DNA of 64,000 nucleotides from Oncomelania hupensis (lineage: Eukaryota; Mollusca; Gastropoda; Littorinimorpha; Pomatiopsidae). Shown in pieces: positions 32,429 to 44,235 of this stretch. The notes under the pieces were generated by a model, which did not search any database, had not been told where the DNA came from, and saw nothing but the letters and a program-made list of their open reading frames with translations. Each line of letters begins with the position of its first letter. Position 1 is the stretch's first letter. The stretch spans positions 54,196,899-54,260,898 of the forward strand of contig CM072526.1 in NCBI GenBank assembly GCA_036898135.1. The letters run 5' to 3'. The position numbers and the translations under genes are program-made.

Positions 32429-34097
32429 TGTCACGGCTTAAGGCCTGGCATTTCCCTCCCTCACCATCCCTGCTCACTAACTAAACCCTCTATGTAAACA
32501 AACAACACAAAGTCCCAAGATGCAATCAAAACAATAATTTATTCAATCAAACCCGCACGCAAACTCACGCAAAACAAACAGATTCGCAGCATACAGTATT
32601 ACATACAAAGCAAAATGATGATGCAAGAAGGATGGATAAAGAAATCAAAACAAAATGGAATGTGATAGTCAATCAATAACAAAGATGAATAACTAAATGA
32701 TTATGATAATCCTTGCTATGAATCAGTTCTTGATTTCAAGTCCCCTTTCCTCTGATAAGTTATGAAGAATAAAACGTGTGCACAGTCTGTGTGTATGCTG
32801 GTTATCTAAAGAAGTGAGCTCACTTGCAACTTTGACACAACATAAGGATACTCATCGGTCAAGTGTTGAAGAACACTTTTGGGCGATCCAGTGCTGGTTA
32901 CAAGTAGCGGTGTTTTCTCCCCTCGATCCTCCGGCCAAACGACGAGGCTACAGAGATCGAGGGTTGCTTGGAAGAAGAGAATGACGAAGGCTGATGGAGA
33001 AACCAAAAGCGGGGTGGACAGGTGACTTGGTGCTGGTCCCAAGATGTCCTGACGCTTCCACCCCTCGACCCTCTGGCAAAATGCAGCTTAGGCGACAGAG
33101 GTCGAGAGTGGACAAGTGCGTAGAACCAGCCCAGTGAGATGAACAGCAGAAGAAGTGCGACGAGAGGGTCAAACAAGCAAAACGATGTGGTGGTGGATGA
33201 TGATGTAGTAGCAAACGTAAAACACAGGTTAGAAGATTAAAGAAGAGAAGACTCATCCTGAAATCAATGACATATCTTCAATTTCTCGTTCCCAGTTATA
33301 ATGTCAACGACGATAGTCAATAAACCCCCATTCACTTCTTTTCCGATATGTCTGGTTATACAACCTCATTGATAAATTACGACCATCTCAGTTTCAACAA
33401 AATGAACGATGCAATATGCGCATTTACCAAATATACCAAATGTCAAAAGCATTTTTATTTACATATTATAAAAAACAACATTCAGTACGCATTCACGCAG
33501 CATGAGGTCGGACAATAATGCTATCCCCTTTTATTTTCCCATCATAGAACTACGTAAACAATGAACATAAAATGGACAACTGAAATTGGAGTCAAGCACA
33601 CAACACATACATTCGCACCTAGCTCCTCACAAACAGTGGAAAAAGCGACAAGCCACTTACCAGTCCGTGCAGGTGAAAAGGTGGACACTCGACCCAGAGC
33701 AACTTGCCTAGACAACGATACTCTATTATAGACTAAGTCAACTTTGACACAAGAATCTATGGTCACTGTAATAGTGCTAAACTATTAATACAGCTTTAGT
33801 CACACTCCATTATCACAGCTAGAATTCAAAAGAGAAAGAAAAACCTCAGAAAAAGGATCCAATCTTCTCAGCTTGGCGTTCAAAATAATAATGATTATAG
33901 AAAACTCACCAACTTTCAGATCTTGTTCTTTATTCTTACTAAAATTCATAAGCCCCGAGTACTGCCTATATAAAATCTCGTGAATCCCGTGCATAAAGAA
34001 CAAATACGCAAAACAGGTCGCACTACCCAGTATAGAAAATATTCACTTTTTATATTCAGGTCACAGTACTTAGTTAATATAATATCTACTCGCGACA
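32429..34097 (-). repeat. 5' LTR of the Gmr1-type element
   Basis: 1669 bp, directly upstream on the minus strand of the primer site at 32407-32424. It should contain the promoter; I did not define a start site. Confidence 0.95.
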
Positions 34098-34411
34098 CTC
34101 ACATCTATTATATATTTGCATGTGTTAAGGACTAGCTGGAAGAAAGGACCTCTGGACCTAAAGCTACTATCCTTATGTAATAAACGTTTTTCAGTTTCAG
34201 TTTCAGTTTCAGTTTCTTCATTTCTCTTGTTTTTCTTTCTCTTTATTTTTGAAACCAGTCAAACAAAATAAGAACCGGTAGGCTCTACCGGCTACTGATT
34301 TTTCAACCGGTATTTTTATTCTCAAACCGGGAAAATACCGGTAATTTCCGGTTAAATCCATCCCTGAATGTAATGATTGGTGATTTGTGGAAAAGCTCGT
34401 ACATAGCATCC

Positions 34412-34706
<295 letters not shown>

Positions 34707-34899
34707 TTGCGGTCTATTTATTTATGTAGTTATTTTTGTTCTTCTTTGTTTTATTGTAAAATGCTATTTTTGTATTTTTTATTGCTATTAATTTAATTTT
34801 AATTTTAAAATGTATTTACTTATTTATATGTCGACTACATATTTACCGATTTCCTTAAAATGTGTGTGCGTGCGTGTGTGTATGTGTGTTTGTTTGTGT

Positions 34900-35612
34900 C
34901 AGTGATGGAGATCACGTACAATCGTACGTGTTTCACGTACTGAGTTGGGAAATCTCGTAACGAAAATGTAATGAAAGGGTATAAACACGCACAAAGTCAG
35001 AGCCAAAAGGGTATGAAAACGTAAAGCTAAGTTGCTGGGAGGTATCATCAGGTGCAACTATTTCGGTCGTGGGTACAGCTTTCGCTCGATTTGGATCGTG
35101 TGCCTGCGCGACCGCCTACCACCCTCTCTCCCCCTGCTATTCATTCTGTCGCTTCCGAGAAACAGCCAATCATATGCACAATAATATTCACTATTATTTC
35201 TCGACGCTTTTGATTGGCTATTTAAGACTGACAACAACCCAACATTAAACATGGCCGACAAGCAGCGATCTGAGGGGAAGCCGAAGAAAAGGAAAAATAA
35301 AGCAGATAAAACTAATTGCTAAAAAAAATTAAAACAATTTAAAAAAGAAAAACTAATTTTTTTGTCAGCCTTTGGCTTTGAGTGCTCGGTAAGAGAAGAA
35401 AAAGGTGAGCCGCAACCGGGCCCGGCTGAAGAAACTCAAACTGATAAAAGACTTTCCACGCAAAGTGTTTAATACGTATGTTGGTGTACCCTCTAAAAAC
35501 CTGAAAGGGGGTATTAAAAAAAACCTTATGTTTGCAATGAGGGTATGAAAACCCCCACATGTTTTGGTTGAGGGTATAAATGCCCCTAGCTTAAAAACTT
35601 TCTCCATCACTG
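34900..35612. mobile_element. hAT-like MITE
   Basis: The ends CAGTGATGGAGA (34900-34911) and TCTCCATCACTG (35601-35612) are perfect 12-bp inverted repeats starting CAG. The interior (713 bp in all) has repeated GGGTATRAAA motifs and no transposase. It sits in TG-rich sequence, which hides any 8-bp target duplication. Confidence 0.65.
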
Positions 35613-35725
35613 TGTGTGTTATATTTATTTATTTATTGTGTCTCCATATATTGTATTTATTTATCGTTGTTGAATTTTTATTTTTTTTATGATTACCTTG
35701 ACCCATTTGCACCACAATTATCGTC

Positions 35726-35726
35726 G

Positions 35727-35758
<32 letters not shown>

Positions 35759-35811
35759 GTCGTCGTCATCGTCATCGCCTTCATCATCATCATCATCATT
35801 TTCATCATCAT

Positions 35812-35849
<38 letters not shown>

Positions 35850-35960
35850 CCACCACCACCTCCACCTCCTCTACCACCACCACCACCACCACCACCTTCA
35901 ACAACAACAACATCAATATCAACAACAACAACAACAGCATCAACATCAACAACAACAACA
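35726..35960. repeat. CAT, CAC and CAA trinucleotide microsatellites
   Basis: ATC/CAT units, then CAC units, then CAA units. His, Asp and Met runs on either strand are by-products. Confidence 0.95.
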
Positions 35961-36099
35961 AACATATTTTTTGCAGCCGGCTGAACAGCGTAGCGAAAAG
36001 CTTTCATTGACTGACCACACTCCCAACCTGCAGCCTGTACCAACAGCCCTACATTCTCGTCAGTCGGGTGCCATCCTACAGACGTCCAAAGGCAAGAGG

Positions 36100-36494
36100 T
36101 GAGCTATACTACACTGCACTACGCTACGCTACACTACACTACACTACACTTGTACACTACACTACGTCACACTACACTACACTACACTACACTGCACTGC
36201 TCTACACTACACTACACTACACTACGTCACACTACACTACACTACACTGCACTACACTACACTACACTACACTACACTACACTACACTACACTACACTGC
36301 ACTGCACCACACCACACCACACCACACTACACTATGTCACACTACACCTCACTGCACCACACCACACCACACCACACTACACTATGTCACACTACACTAC
36401 ACTACACTACACTACACTACACCACACCATACTACACCACAATACACTACACTACGTCACACCACATCACACTACACTACATTACACTACACTA
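36100..36494. repeat. ACTAC pentanucleotide array, block 1
   Basis: ACTAC units with GTCAC and ACCAC variants. The His-Tyr-Thr-Thr-Leu frames are a product of 5-base units read in three frames. Confidence 0.95.
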
Positions 36495-37018
36495 TTTGTA
36501 GGTTGAAACATTTATTACTTACCTCTTTGTAGCTTGACTCTTTTATTATCAGCTGGATCCAGCGTGATTCTATGTAATTTACTTTTAGAGCAATAGATTT
36601 TAGTCGTCTAGTTTTTAAGAGATTCATATGCATAATCATACTTAGTCTGTGCAAAGTTAATCATCAGAAAACCCTGTACTGACCCAGTTTCTCCTTGCAT
36701 GGCAGTCTGGTTCATAATATCAAAAACATGTATACTGCTTGGAAATTCAGGTCTTTGTTTCTTGGGTCCTGTTGTGTACGCATAAAAATAATATCCAGGA
36801 ATTGCAGTTGATCTGCACTGAACTGAAATAAACACAGACTTAGCACAACTCCCGTTGTGTGTTTAGAACACTGTAACTAGGTTAGAAGTGACGTCATTAC
36901 TGGTCCTGCCACAGGCCAGTGACAGTCTGCATTAAATACTGTACCGGTAACTTTTTTAACTTCTGGTGTGTGTGGGTGTGTGTGCGTGTGTGTTGGTGTG
37001 TGTGTGTGCGGGTGTGTG

Positions 37019-37051
<33 letters not shown>

Positions 37052-37284
37052 AGGTGGGTGTTTTGTGTTAGGGGTTAGAAAGTAGGATGCATGACTTTTA
37101 TTATTTCATAAGCTACATTCATGTTGTGTACACCTGCTTTTCTGTTCTTTGGGGTGTATTGTTTTAATCCCTGAAGTCTTTTGTGTTTTATTGCTTTTGT
37201 GCCGTTGTTTTGATGAAGTGTACGCCGCACACACATTTCCTTGTGTTTTCATGGGGACAATAAAGATTCTGATTCTGATTCTGG
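36495..37284. other. spacer between the two ACTAC blocks
   Basis: It holds a GT-rich tract at about 36964-37052 and otherwise unique-looking sequence. No supported gene. Confidence 0.5.
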
Positions 37285-38291
37285 GGGACTACACTACGTC
37301 ACCCTACACTACACTACAATACCCTACGTCACACTACACTACACTACACCACACTACGATACGTCACACTACACTACACTACGTCACACGACACTACACT
37401 ACGTCACATTACACTACACCACACCACACTACACTACGTAACACTACACTACACTACACTATACTACACCACACCACACCATACTACACCACAATACACT
37501 ACACTACGTCACACCACACCACACCACACTACACTACACTACACTACACTACACTATATTACATTACACTACACAACACTACGTCACCCTACGCTACACT
37601 ACAATACCCTACGTCACACTACACTACACTTCACTACACTACACTACACCACACTACACTACGTCACACTACACTACACTACACTACTTCACACTACACT
37701 ACACCACACCACACTACACTACACCACACCACACTACACTACGTCACACTAAACTACACTACACTACACTACACTACACTACACTACACTACACTACACT
37801 ACCCTACGTCACACTACACTACGCTACACTACCCTACGTCACACTACACTACAATACACTAAACTACCCTACGTCACACTACACTACACTACGCTACACT
37901 ACACTACACTAAACTACACTGCACTACACTACACTACCCTACGTCACACTACACTACACCACACTATACCACACTACACTAAACTAAACTACACTACACC
38001 ACACTACACCACACTACACCACACTACTCTACACTACTCTACACTACAGTACACCACAATACACTACACTACACTACACTACACTACACTACGTCACACT
38101 ACGTCACACTACACTACACTACACTACACTACACCGCACTACACTACACTACACTACGTCACACTATACTACACTACACTACACTACTCTACACTACACT
38201 ACGCTACGTAACACCACGCTACACTGCACTACACTACACTACGCTACACTACACTACACTATACTACACTACACTACACTACATTACACAT
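37285..38291. repeat. ACTAC pentanucleotide array, block 2
   Basis: About 1 kb of ACTAC units with recurring CCCTACGTCAC and ACCAC variants in higher-order blocks, the same variants as in block 1. Confidence 0.95.
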
Positions 38292-38414
38292 AGCCCTATC
38301 TCCCATACGAAAATTATTTGAGTATGTCCGTGGTCTGTAGTATAGTTGTGATATTGGAGTGTTAGTTTCAGGTTGTTTTAATCTAAAGTCTTTTTATTGA
38401 TAAATTGATTTTAG

Positions 38415-39152
38415 TCTCCACCTCCAGAGCCTATGGAATAGAAGGCACAGAGAAGACCAAAATGATGACCAAAAACACCAATGGCATCAACTTGGACATC
38501 AAAGTCCAAGGCCAATCCCTCAACACAGTGCATAGCTTCACATATTTAGGAGCCATTGTATCAGACAATGTGTCCCGACAGGAAGTCCTGTCCAGGATCA
38601 CACAAACCACTGCTGCCATAACAAAGTTGAAGCCCATTTGGAAAGACAGGACCATCAGTCTACCTTCCAAGGTAGGCTGCTGCGCTCCCTTGTCATCTCC
38701 ATCTTCCTATACGCTTGCGAAACATGAACCCTCACAGCAGATCAACAACGAAGAATACAAAGCATGGAGATGAGGTGCTACAGAAGACTTCTGGGCATTT
38801 CCTATACCCAGCACATCACCAACGACGAAGTCCGAAAGACCATCACACAAGCCATTGGACAACACGATGACCTGCTCACATTGGTGAAAAAACGGAAACT
38901 CCGATGGTATGGCCACGTCACCAGAGCATCAGGCCTTGCAAAGACCATCCTGCAAGGCACAGTGCAAGGAGGCAGAAGAAGAGGGAGACAGAAAAATAGG
39001 TGGGAGGACAACATTCGAGAATGGACTGGCTTGACACTGAGCGAAACCATGAGGGTTGCTGAGGACAGGGAAAGATGGAGTCCGCTGGTTAAACGATCAT
39101 CTGTGGTGCCCCAATGACCTTAGAGTTACGAGTTAGGATAGGTTAGGATAGT
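38415..39152 (+). pseudogene. RTE-like LINE 3' fragment
   Basis: Starting within the RT (TKMMTKNTNGIN, FTYLGAIVSD) it matches 23245-23965, with a frameshift near 38690, and runs through MEMRCYRRLLGISYTQHIT and LRWYGHVTR to a GGATA-like tail at about 39132-39151. ATTTTAG lies just before (38408-38414) and just after (39153-39159), a short target duplication. It ends about 200 bases before the TRIM exon at 39362. Confidence 0.85.
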
Positions 39153-39361
39153 ATTTTAGACTATCAGAAACATATACGTATATATATGTATATATATAAT
39201 TATTCATACACACATTTAAGCCTAACCACGCATATAAACACAGGTATGCACTTAATTTTTAATAAAAAGGATTTTAGTAGAAAATTTTAAGTGTAGGCAT
39301 TTCCGATTAATTCAAACTCACAAGTAAAACAAAGACAAAATCCAATCTCTGCCGCAGAAAG

Positions 39362-39532
39362 AGAAAAACGAAGAAATTCGAGGACCAACGACCTGCACCT
39401 CCTGGTGATGAAGATGTTGCTTCTGCTACTGCTGCTTCAGAGAGCAGAGAGGATGCTGCAGTGGCCTACATCATCTGTCCCTCCTGCCGCTCCTCCGTCC
39501 CTGTGCCGGCTGGAGGTGTTGGGGTTTTGCAG
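39362..39532 (+). CDS. TRIM-like gene, exon with last RING cysteines
   Basis: The acceptor TCTCTGCCGCAGAAAG and donor TTGCAG before GTCAGA bracket 171 bases, phase 0 at both ends. It encodes a basic, then Pro/Ala/Glu-rich linker followed by IICPSCRSSVPVP and GGVGVLQ. In TRIM proteins a C-x2-C-R-x2-hydrophobic-P-x-P segment ending in hydrophobic-Gln closes the RING just before the B-box, so this supplies zinc ligands 7 and 8. Together with 18540-18820 the gap between ligands 6 and 7 is 52 residues, slightly long for a RING. The alternative acceptor at 39357 would break phase. Confidence 0.7.
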
Positions 39533-39882
39533 GTCAGAACACTTCACTCGCTATATCTTAGTCTGTCTTAGTATAATCTTTGTAAAACTTAGTATGTTTA
39601 GTTTATCTCAGCATACCTCACTTTACCTTAGCCATCTAGTAGATAGGCCAGTATTTTAGAACTTCTTAATATATGTGTACGGTATATCTTAGGACACCTG
39701 ATCCGTCTTGTAGTTAGGTCCGTATCTTAGAAAATCTGAATATATTAATGTATATCACTTATCGAAGGAGAGGAGATATAGATGGTCACGGCCCTCATTA
39801 AACTGGCCCCGAGAAAAGAGGTCTGAAACGCCTTTCTCCCCAACGACCGAAAGGTTACGGGAACATCTTTTTTACCACATAT
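39533..39882. other. start of TRIM intron 2, no gene seen
   Basis: It contains several ATCTTAG-like echoes (39556-39720). Nothing coding is supported. Confidence 0.45.
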
Positions 39883-40358
39883 CCTATCCTATCTTATCCT
39901 ATCCTATCCTATCCTATCCTATCCTATCCTATCCTATCCTATCCCGTAACTCGAAAGTCGCTGGGGCACCACAGATGATCGTTTAACCAGCGTACTTCAT
40001 CTTTCTCTGTCCTCAGTAACCTTCATGGCTTCGCTCTAGTGTCAAGCCAGTCCATTCTTGAATGTTGTCCTCCCACCTCTTTTTATGTCTCCTTCTTATG
40101 CCTCCTTGCACCGTGCCTTGCAGGATGGTCTTTGCAAGGCCTGATGCTGTGGTGACGTGGCCATACCATCGAAGTTTCCGTTTCTTCACCACTGTGGGCA
40201 TGTCATCGTGTTGTCCAATGGCTTGTGTGATGGTCTGTCGGACTTCGTCGTTGGTGATGTGCTGGGTATAGGAAATGACCAGGAGTCTTCTGTAGCACCT
40301 CATCTCCATGCTTTGTATTCTTCGTTGTAGATCTGCTGCGAGGGTCCATGTTTCGCAA
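39883..40358 (-). pseudogene. RTE-like LINE 3' fragment
   Basis: A long CCTATCC tail (about 39887-39942) is followed by the reverse complement of the family's 3' end. The frame to 40309 encodes MEMRCYRRLLVISYTQHIT and KLRWYGHVTT with an in-frame change in the RRRG motif. The truncated 5' end lies directly against the copy of TRIM exon 3 at 40359. Confidence 0.85.
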
Positions 40359-40430
40359 AATTCAGTGCTCTGCAGGTAGGCCTAGTTGGTAAGCTTCATG
40401 TGTACAATAGCACCTACTCTATGTTAAATC
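40359..40430 (+). pseudogene. copy of the TRIM exon 3 end and its donor
   Basis: AATTCAGTGCTCTGCAG followed by GTAGGCCTAGTTGG and CTTCATGTGTACAATAGCA matches 61454-61520 with a few changes. The rest of exon 3 is missing, replaced by a LINE fragment. It is a relic of a tandem duplication of the exon 3 region. Confidence 0.7.
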
Positions 40431-40647
40431 GTTATTTGAAGGTGGACTTCGTAAGGTAGCGCAATAGTAAGCCTACAGTAAGGACCCGTATCTACCGTCC
40501 TTGCCTGCTCAACAAGCCGTTCAAGGCGCTCGTCAAATTCATCGATCCCTCGACGAAGTAACAACTTGCTGCGGCTTGCGCACGGTCTAGCACTATAGAA
40601 ACAAACGAGTAGGTAGCCAGTTACACCACCCACAGTCAGTTAGTCAG

Positions 40648-40756
40648 TGGGACACTACTGTCACGTCAGGTGGTCAGTCGGACACTACAGTCAAGTCAGG
40701 TGGTCAGTCGGACGCTACAGTCAAGTCAGGTGGTCAGTCGGACACTACAGTCAAGC
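40648..40756. repeat. 30-bp minisatellite, short array
   Basis: Units of CAAGTCAGGTGGTCAGTCGG plus ACACTACAGT, three to four copies. The same unit forms the array at 60434-60735. Confidence 0.9.
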
Positions 40757-41755
40757 AAAGAGTGTAGGAACAATAAGAGGCGGAACTCTTTAATTAGATC
40801 TATGTGGAGGCTGTCCGATTGCCTCCCTGGGCTGTCACTTGCTATAATGAAATAGCACTGTAGTGAGACATGTAAACTGGGGGTGATTAAAACTTATCAG
40901 ATGAAGCAACCTAAGCTTGAAAATGTTGTATGGAATTGTTGTTGATGTCTTTAACACCCCCACCACCCCAAAAGAAAAAATACCACCCCAAATCTCGCCC
41001 TAGTCCCAAATGTATTTCCAATTAATTGATGTTAAACAATTATCTATCTCCCTGCTTGGGTTTCTTAGGCTGGTGCAAGTGAATGTAAAGTGCTTGAAAC
41101 TGTGCCTGTGTGCACACCAATGATTTTTTTTTTGCACAGGTATGAGGTATGAGTGTGTGCACTTGTTGACGTTTTTTCTCCTGGGAGTGGGTGTGTGTTC
41201 ATGTGTCTACAATCTCTTTGTAAATAGGCAATAAACCAGTGAAATGAAATGGAATTTAGTTTTCACTTTTTTTCCTCCTATGATTCTGTAATATAAACTA
41301 TTGGGCAAGTACTAGCGTTTTATTTTCAAGTTTGTGTGTGTTGCTCAAATGCAGTGCACAATATTTTCATACAAGACCCTCTAATAGAACGTTGTTTTGC
41401 GACCGACATAAAAAAATGTCCTGAAAACAAAAATCCTAACTCTGCTGCACACCACAGCAAAGGTTACATTTTCACACCTTTGCACATTCCGATGCCATTG
41501 TGGAAAAACTGCCTATCTCCGTGTACAAAATCTTTTGTATAATAAAGTGCTTTATTCCAACATGGAGCTAAGCATTTGTTTCCGAAATGACATCGATAGT
41601 GATCCATTGTGTGTAATAGACCGTCAACAACAACAGCAGCACACACAAAATAGCAACTGAGACTGACAGGACAGTTCAGTGTTCTGGAAACAGACAGACG
41701 TACATGTCTTACATAGTTCAACAAAAAAAAGTTTCATTGTATCAAAACCATTCAA
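40757..41755. other. spacer, no gene seen
   Basis: AT-rich and T/G-rich sequence without a supported frame. On the minus strand an AATAAA at about 41757-41762 lies downstream of the THAP exon. Confidence 0.45.
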
Positions 41756-41867
41756 TTTTATTCAGTGAGACTGAATTTTGGAAGAAAATCATATAAAACA
41801 TTACCCAAGTTCCCAGTAACAACTGGGAAAATATTGGCATTAACTCTAATTATGCCTCTAAGTTTTA

Positions 41868-42105
41868 AGATTCTTGGTAATGCAAAAAAAAAGGTGTGTT
41901 TCCGGTAATCCGACCGACCTTATTTTTTCCTGCCACTGTGAATAGTGTTGGGACTGTATTCCACTTCAATCTCTTTCTCTCCTCTGGCACATTGTACTGG
42001 TTGGATTCAAAGTGGTCGCTGCAAAGATCGTATTTCCGTTTGTAGAGGTCTGCTGGTGTCAAGCCCTTCTTGTACTTTCTTCTGCAGTATTGCATCCATA
42101 TTCTG
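41868..42105 (-). CDS. THAP zinc-finger domain exon (terminal)
   Basis: After the minus-strand acceptor TTTGTCTGCCCCTGACAG, the frame reads CRIWMQYCRRKY, LTPADLYKR, LCSDHFESNQ, KRLKWNTVPTLF. This is the second part of a THAP domain: the conserved Trp, the Cys-x2-His pair (LCSDHF) and the terminal Pro-Thr-Leu-Phe in AVPT position. The frame ends about 25 residues later, and AATAAA follows within about 110 bases, so this is probably a last exon. The first Cys pair of the domain must come from an upstream exon to the right, which I could not fix in phase. THAP domains bind DNA and occur in cellular factors and in P-type transposases; which applies here is not decided. It lies antisense inside TRIM intron 2. 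Confidence 0.6.
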
Positions 42106-42125
42106 CATCTGTCAGGGGCAGACAA

Positions 42126-43680
42126 AATACTGTTTGGTGTTTAAAAAAAAAAGGTGTAGCTCTCTACATTGCAGGACAGTGAAATGGTTCGAAAACAACA
42201 CTGATGTCACCGCCACGACCCCGTCCAAGCAGACACCACAAACAAACAACTTGCACACGCAGACAGCCCAGACAGGATGACGATTACCAACAGACGTGAA
42301 GGGATGAATAACACAACGAGTATATATACAACTTCCAAACTATTTATTCATTCAAACCACACACTCATACACATACAACTTTTACACCTGAAAAGAAAAT
42401 AAAGATGATGAACAATCAATGGTACAATGGAATGACACGTCAGATGATGATCGATGGTTGCTAACCAACCCAGTCCGCGTACGAAATCGTGCGTAGCCAA
42501 CGTCCGTTCGCACGTACTAAGACAAGAGGGGGGTCAAGTGCATAGGAGGAGGACAACACGAAAAGATCCAACCTGAGTGGGTGTAGTCCCCGGTGCCTCC
42601 TTGCAGCGTGGCGGTCCGCGAAGTCCCGCTGTTAGTATCCTCCCCTCCTTGTTGCCGTAGTCGTTACACGTGCCACCGTTGATGACGATACGTGGCGACG
42701 TCCCCGCGTCGACTTGCCACTGACGGCGATGATGATGATGATGACGGTGAGACAGCAGTCGCGGCAGTCCTGCCACCGTCGACGTCGCACAGCAGTACAC
42801 CTCTGGACAGCTTCCACGCGACGTCTAGGCCAGGCTCCGACAATAAATGTCACCAAACACCAACGGAAGTGGTGGGGTTGAGGAAAGATGACGATGTGGA
42901 CGATGGTGAGGTTGTGGGTACAAAACGATGACAACGCAGACAACAAAGATGGCGATGATGATGACGGTCGATCCACTCGATCGAGTGCCGTCGCACGGCG
43001 TTGAAACGACGATGTCGAACGATGTCGTACGACTTCGAACCTGTAACAGGCTTGTCGCATTGTTAATATCCTGCTTACTCGCGCCTGTCTAGAAGTGGTC
43101 CTCTCAGACGGTAGCTATTTACAACCCTTGTTCTGCCTCTTATGTTCCCTGCACGCTGGCTGAACCGCCCGTAGCCAGTTCAGAGAGACGGTCGGTGGCC
43201 TTCGCCGTAGCATCGACTACTGCAGTACTGGCACAAGCATTTAGTGCTCTGATAGAGCTTATACATATTTTAACCAAGCCTATTGCAGTGCTGTACATGT
43301 AGCCAGACCTTTCCCCGGCGCACTCTCTTATGATTTTGTTATACATTTTAGAAATACATGACAATTGTTCCTCACGCTATTAGAAACTACTTTTGCTCGC
43401 TGTGCATAAGTATTTTATGCCTAACAAAAATTCCTGCTGAAACTGAATGTATTTTAAAAACGAGAGAGAGAGACTGCATGCACACACAATCGATATGATA
43501 CACACAGTAGACACATACAGTGATACAAACAAACTGAATGTAAACACACAATCAAACAAAGAGTAAATACAGTCAAGTTTAAAAGGACTTCACAAAACAA
43601 AGCAACAAACGAGGCATTTAAGCAAATTTCAAAGTACAACAATTTACAAGACTAGGGGAAAATAACACGTAATGAAATGT
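42126..43680. other. spacer, no gene seen
   Basis: GC-richer than its neighbours around 42450-43070, with many CGACGATG-like motifs. The frames are short, lack domains and are not bracketed by splice sites. It may be decayed LTR sequence. Confidence 0.4.
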
Positions 43681-43726
43681 TATGTGTTCGTGGTTTTTTT
43701 TTCTATGGAGACATGCATTCACTTGT

Positions 43727-43757
<31 letters not shown>

Positions 43758-43978
43758 CGAGAGAGATTAAACATTTAATAACATATCAGTCATCATATCC
43801 AAATACAGTGCATGTAGAATGTGTATTGTGTTTTGCGATAATCTAGTGCATGTAAATAAAAGTCACAAATGGAACTTAACACCATGCAAAAACAATTAAT
43901 GTTACTCACCAAAATACAGCAATTTACAATGAAAAAACACAAATGAGAAAGCATCGCATAGCTAGAGTATGCATGTAT

Positions 43979-44120
43979 GGAAAAGTCGGGTAATATTAAA
44001 TGGAGTGTATTAGGAAACGATCGAGACCTTCCAGGGAAACCTTATTTCACACACACACACACAAACACACGCACACACACACACACATATATATCCCGTT
44101 TCATATTACCCGACTTTCCC
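43979..44120. repeat. 142-bp hairpin with 18-bp arms
   Basis: GGAAAAGTCGGGTAATAT (43979-43996) is repeated inverted at 44103-44120 with one mismatch. The interior is CA- and TA-rich. It may be a small MITE placed between the two duplicated units. Confidence 0.55.
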
Positions 44121-44229
44121 TTACAATAATTTACAAAACAGAACAAAACAACACAACACACAAACGTAAACACATGCACACAAAAAAGACCTGTGTTCTT
44201 TTTTCAATGGAGACATTCATTCACTAATA

Positions 44230-44235
44230 TGGAGA

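Larger units (their letters stand above)
25707..34097 (-). mobile_element. intact Gmr1-type Ty3 LTR retrotransposon
   Basis: 8391 bp on the minus strand, with LTRs at 25707-27370 and 32429-34097 beginning TGTCACGG and ending GCGACA. CTCAC flanks both sides (25702-25706, 34098-34102). It has a tRNA-Trp-type primer site, a polypurine tract and one uninterrupted gag-pol frame of 1547 codons. The pol order is protease, integrase, RT, RNase H, which in Ty3 relatives is the hallmark of Gmr1-like elements. The LTRs differ, as far as I could see, by two short simple-sequence length changes (2 and 3 bp), so insertion was recent and the copy could be active. Confidence 0.95.
24738..34213 (+). mobile_element. 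5'-truncated CR1/Jockey-like LINE, split by the Gmr1-type element
   Basis: The coding part and first part of the 3' UTR are 24738-25706; the UTR resumes after the LTR element at 34103 and ends at 34213 in a (TTTCAG)n tail. The CTCAC repeats at 25702-25706 and 34098-34102 are the target duplication of the inner element. The left edge against the CT tract is approximate. Confidence 0.75.
24088..34366. mobile_element. probable hAT element in the tail of retroposon copy 2
   Basis: The left end is CAGTGATCGTCCTAGGGATT with several AACCGGTA motifs within 100 bp. The right end, inverted, is CAGGGATGGATTTAACCGG with ACCGGTA motifs nearby. CAG termini and shared ACCGGT repeats fit hAT. Both flanks are the TAATG tail of the retroposon (AATGTAAT at 34367-34374), so the 8-bp duplication cannot be set exactly. 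Host sequence of the element is only 24088-24737 and 34214-34366; the middle is later insertions. No transposase remains. Confidence 0.5.
20882..34374 (+). mobile_element. retroposon copy 2, interrupted twice (host of the nest)
   Basis: The pieces 20882-21363 and 23984 to about 24085 together match the retroposon at 10236-10817. GATTGGTGATTT precedes the element (20870-20881) and reappears at 34375-34386 right after an AATGTAAT tail piece, so the original copy ended there and everything between was added later. The RTE-like LINE at 21364-23975 and the probable hAT at 24088-34366 are the two insertions. Confidence 0.75.

Noticed and set aside
36068..37862. Long His-Tyr-Thr-rich frames
   Set aside because: They are direct products of the ACTAC pentamer arrays.
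40424..40633. Minus-strand frame with a short Glu/Arg-rich helix
   Set aside because: No splice sites or domain; probably chance.
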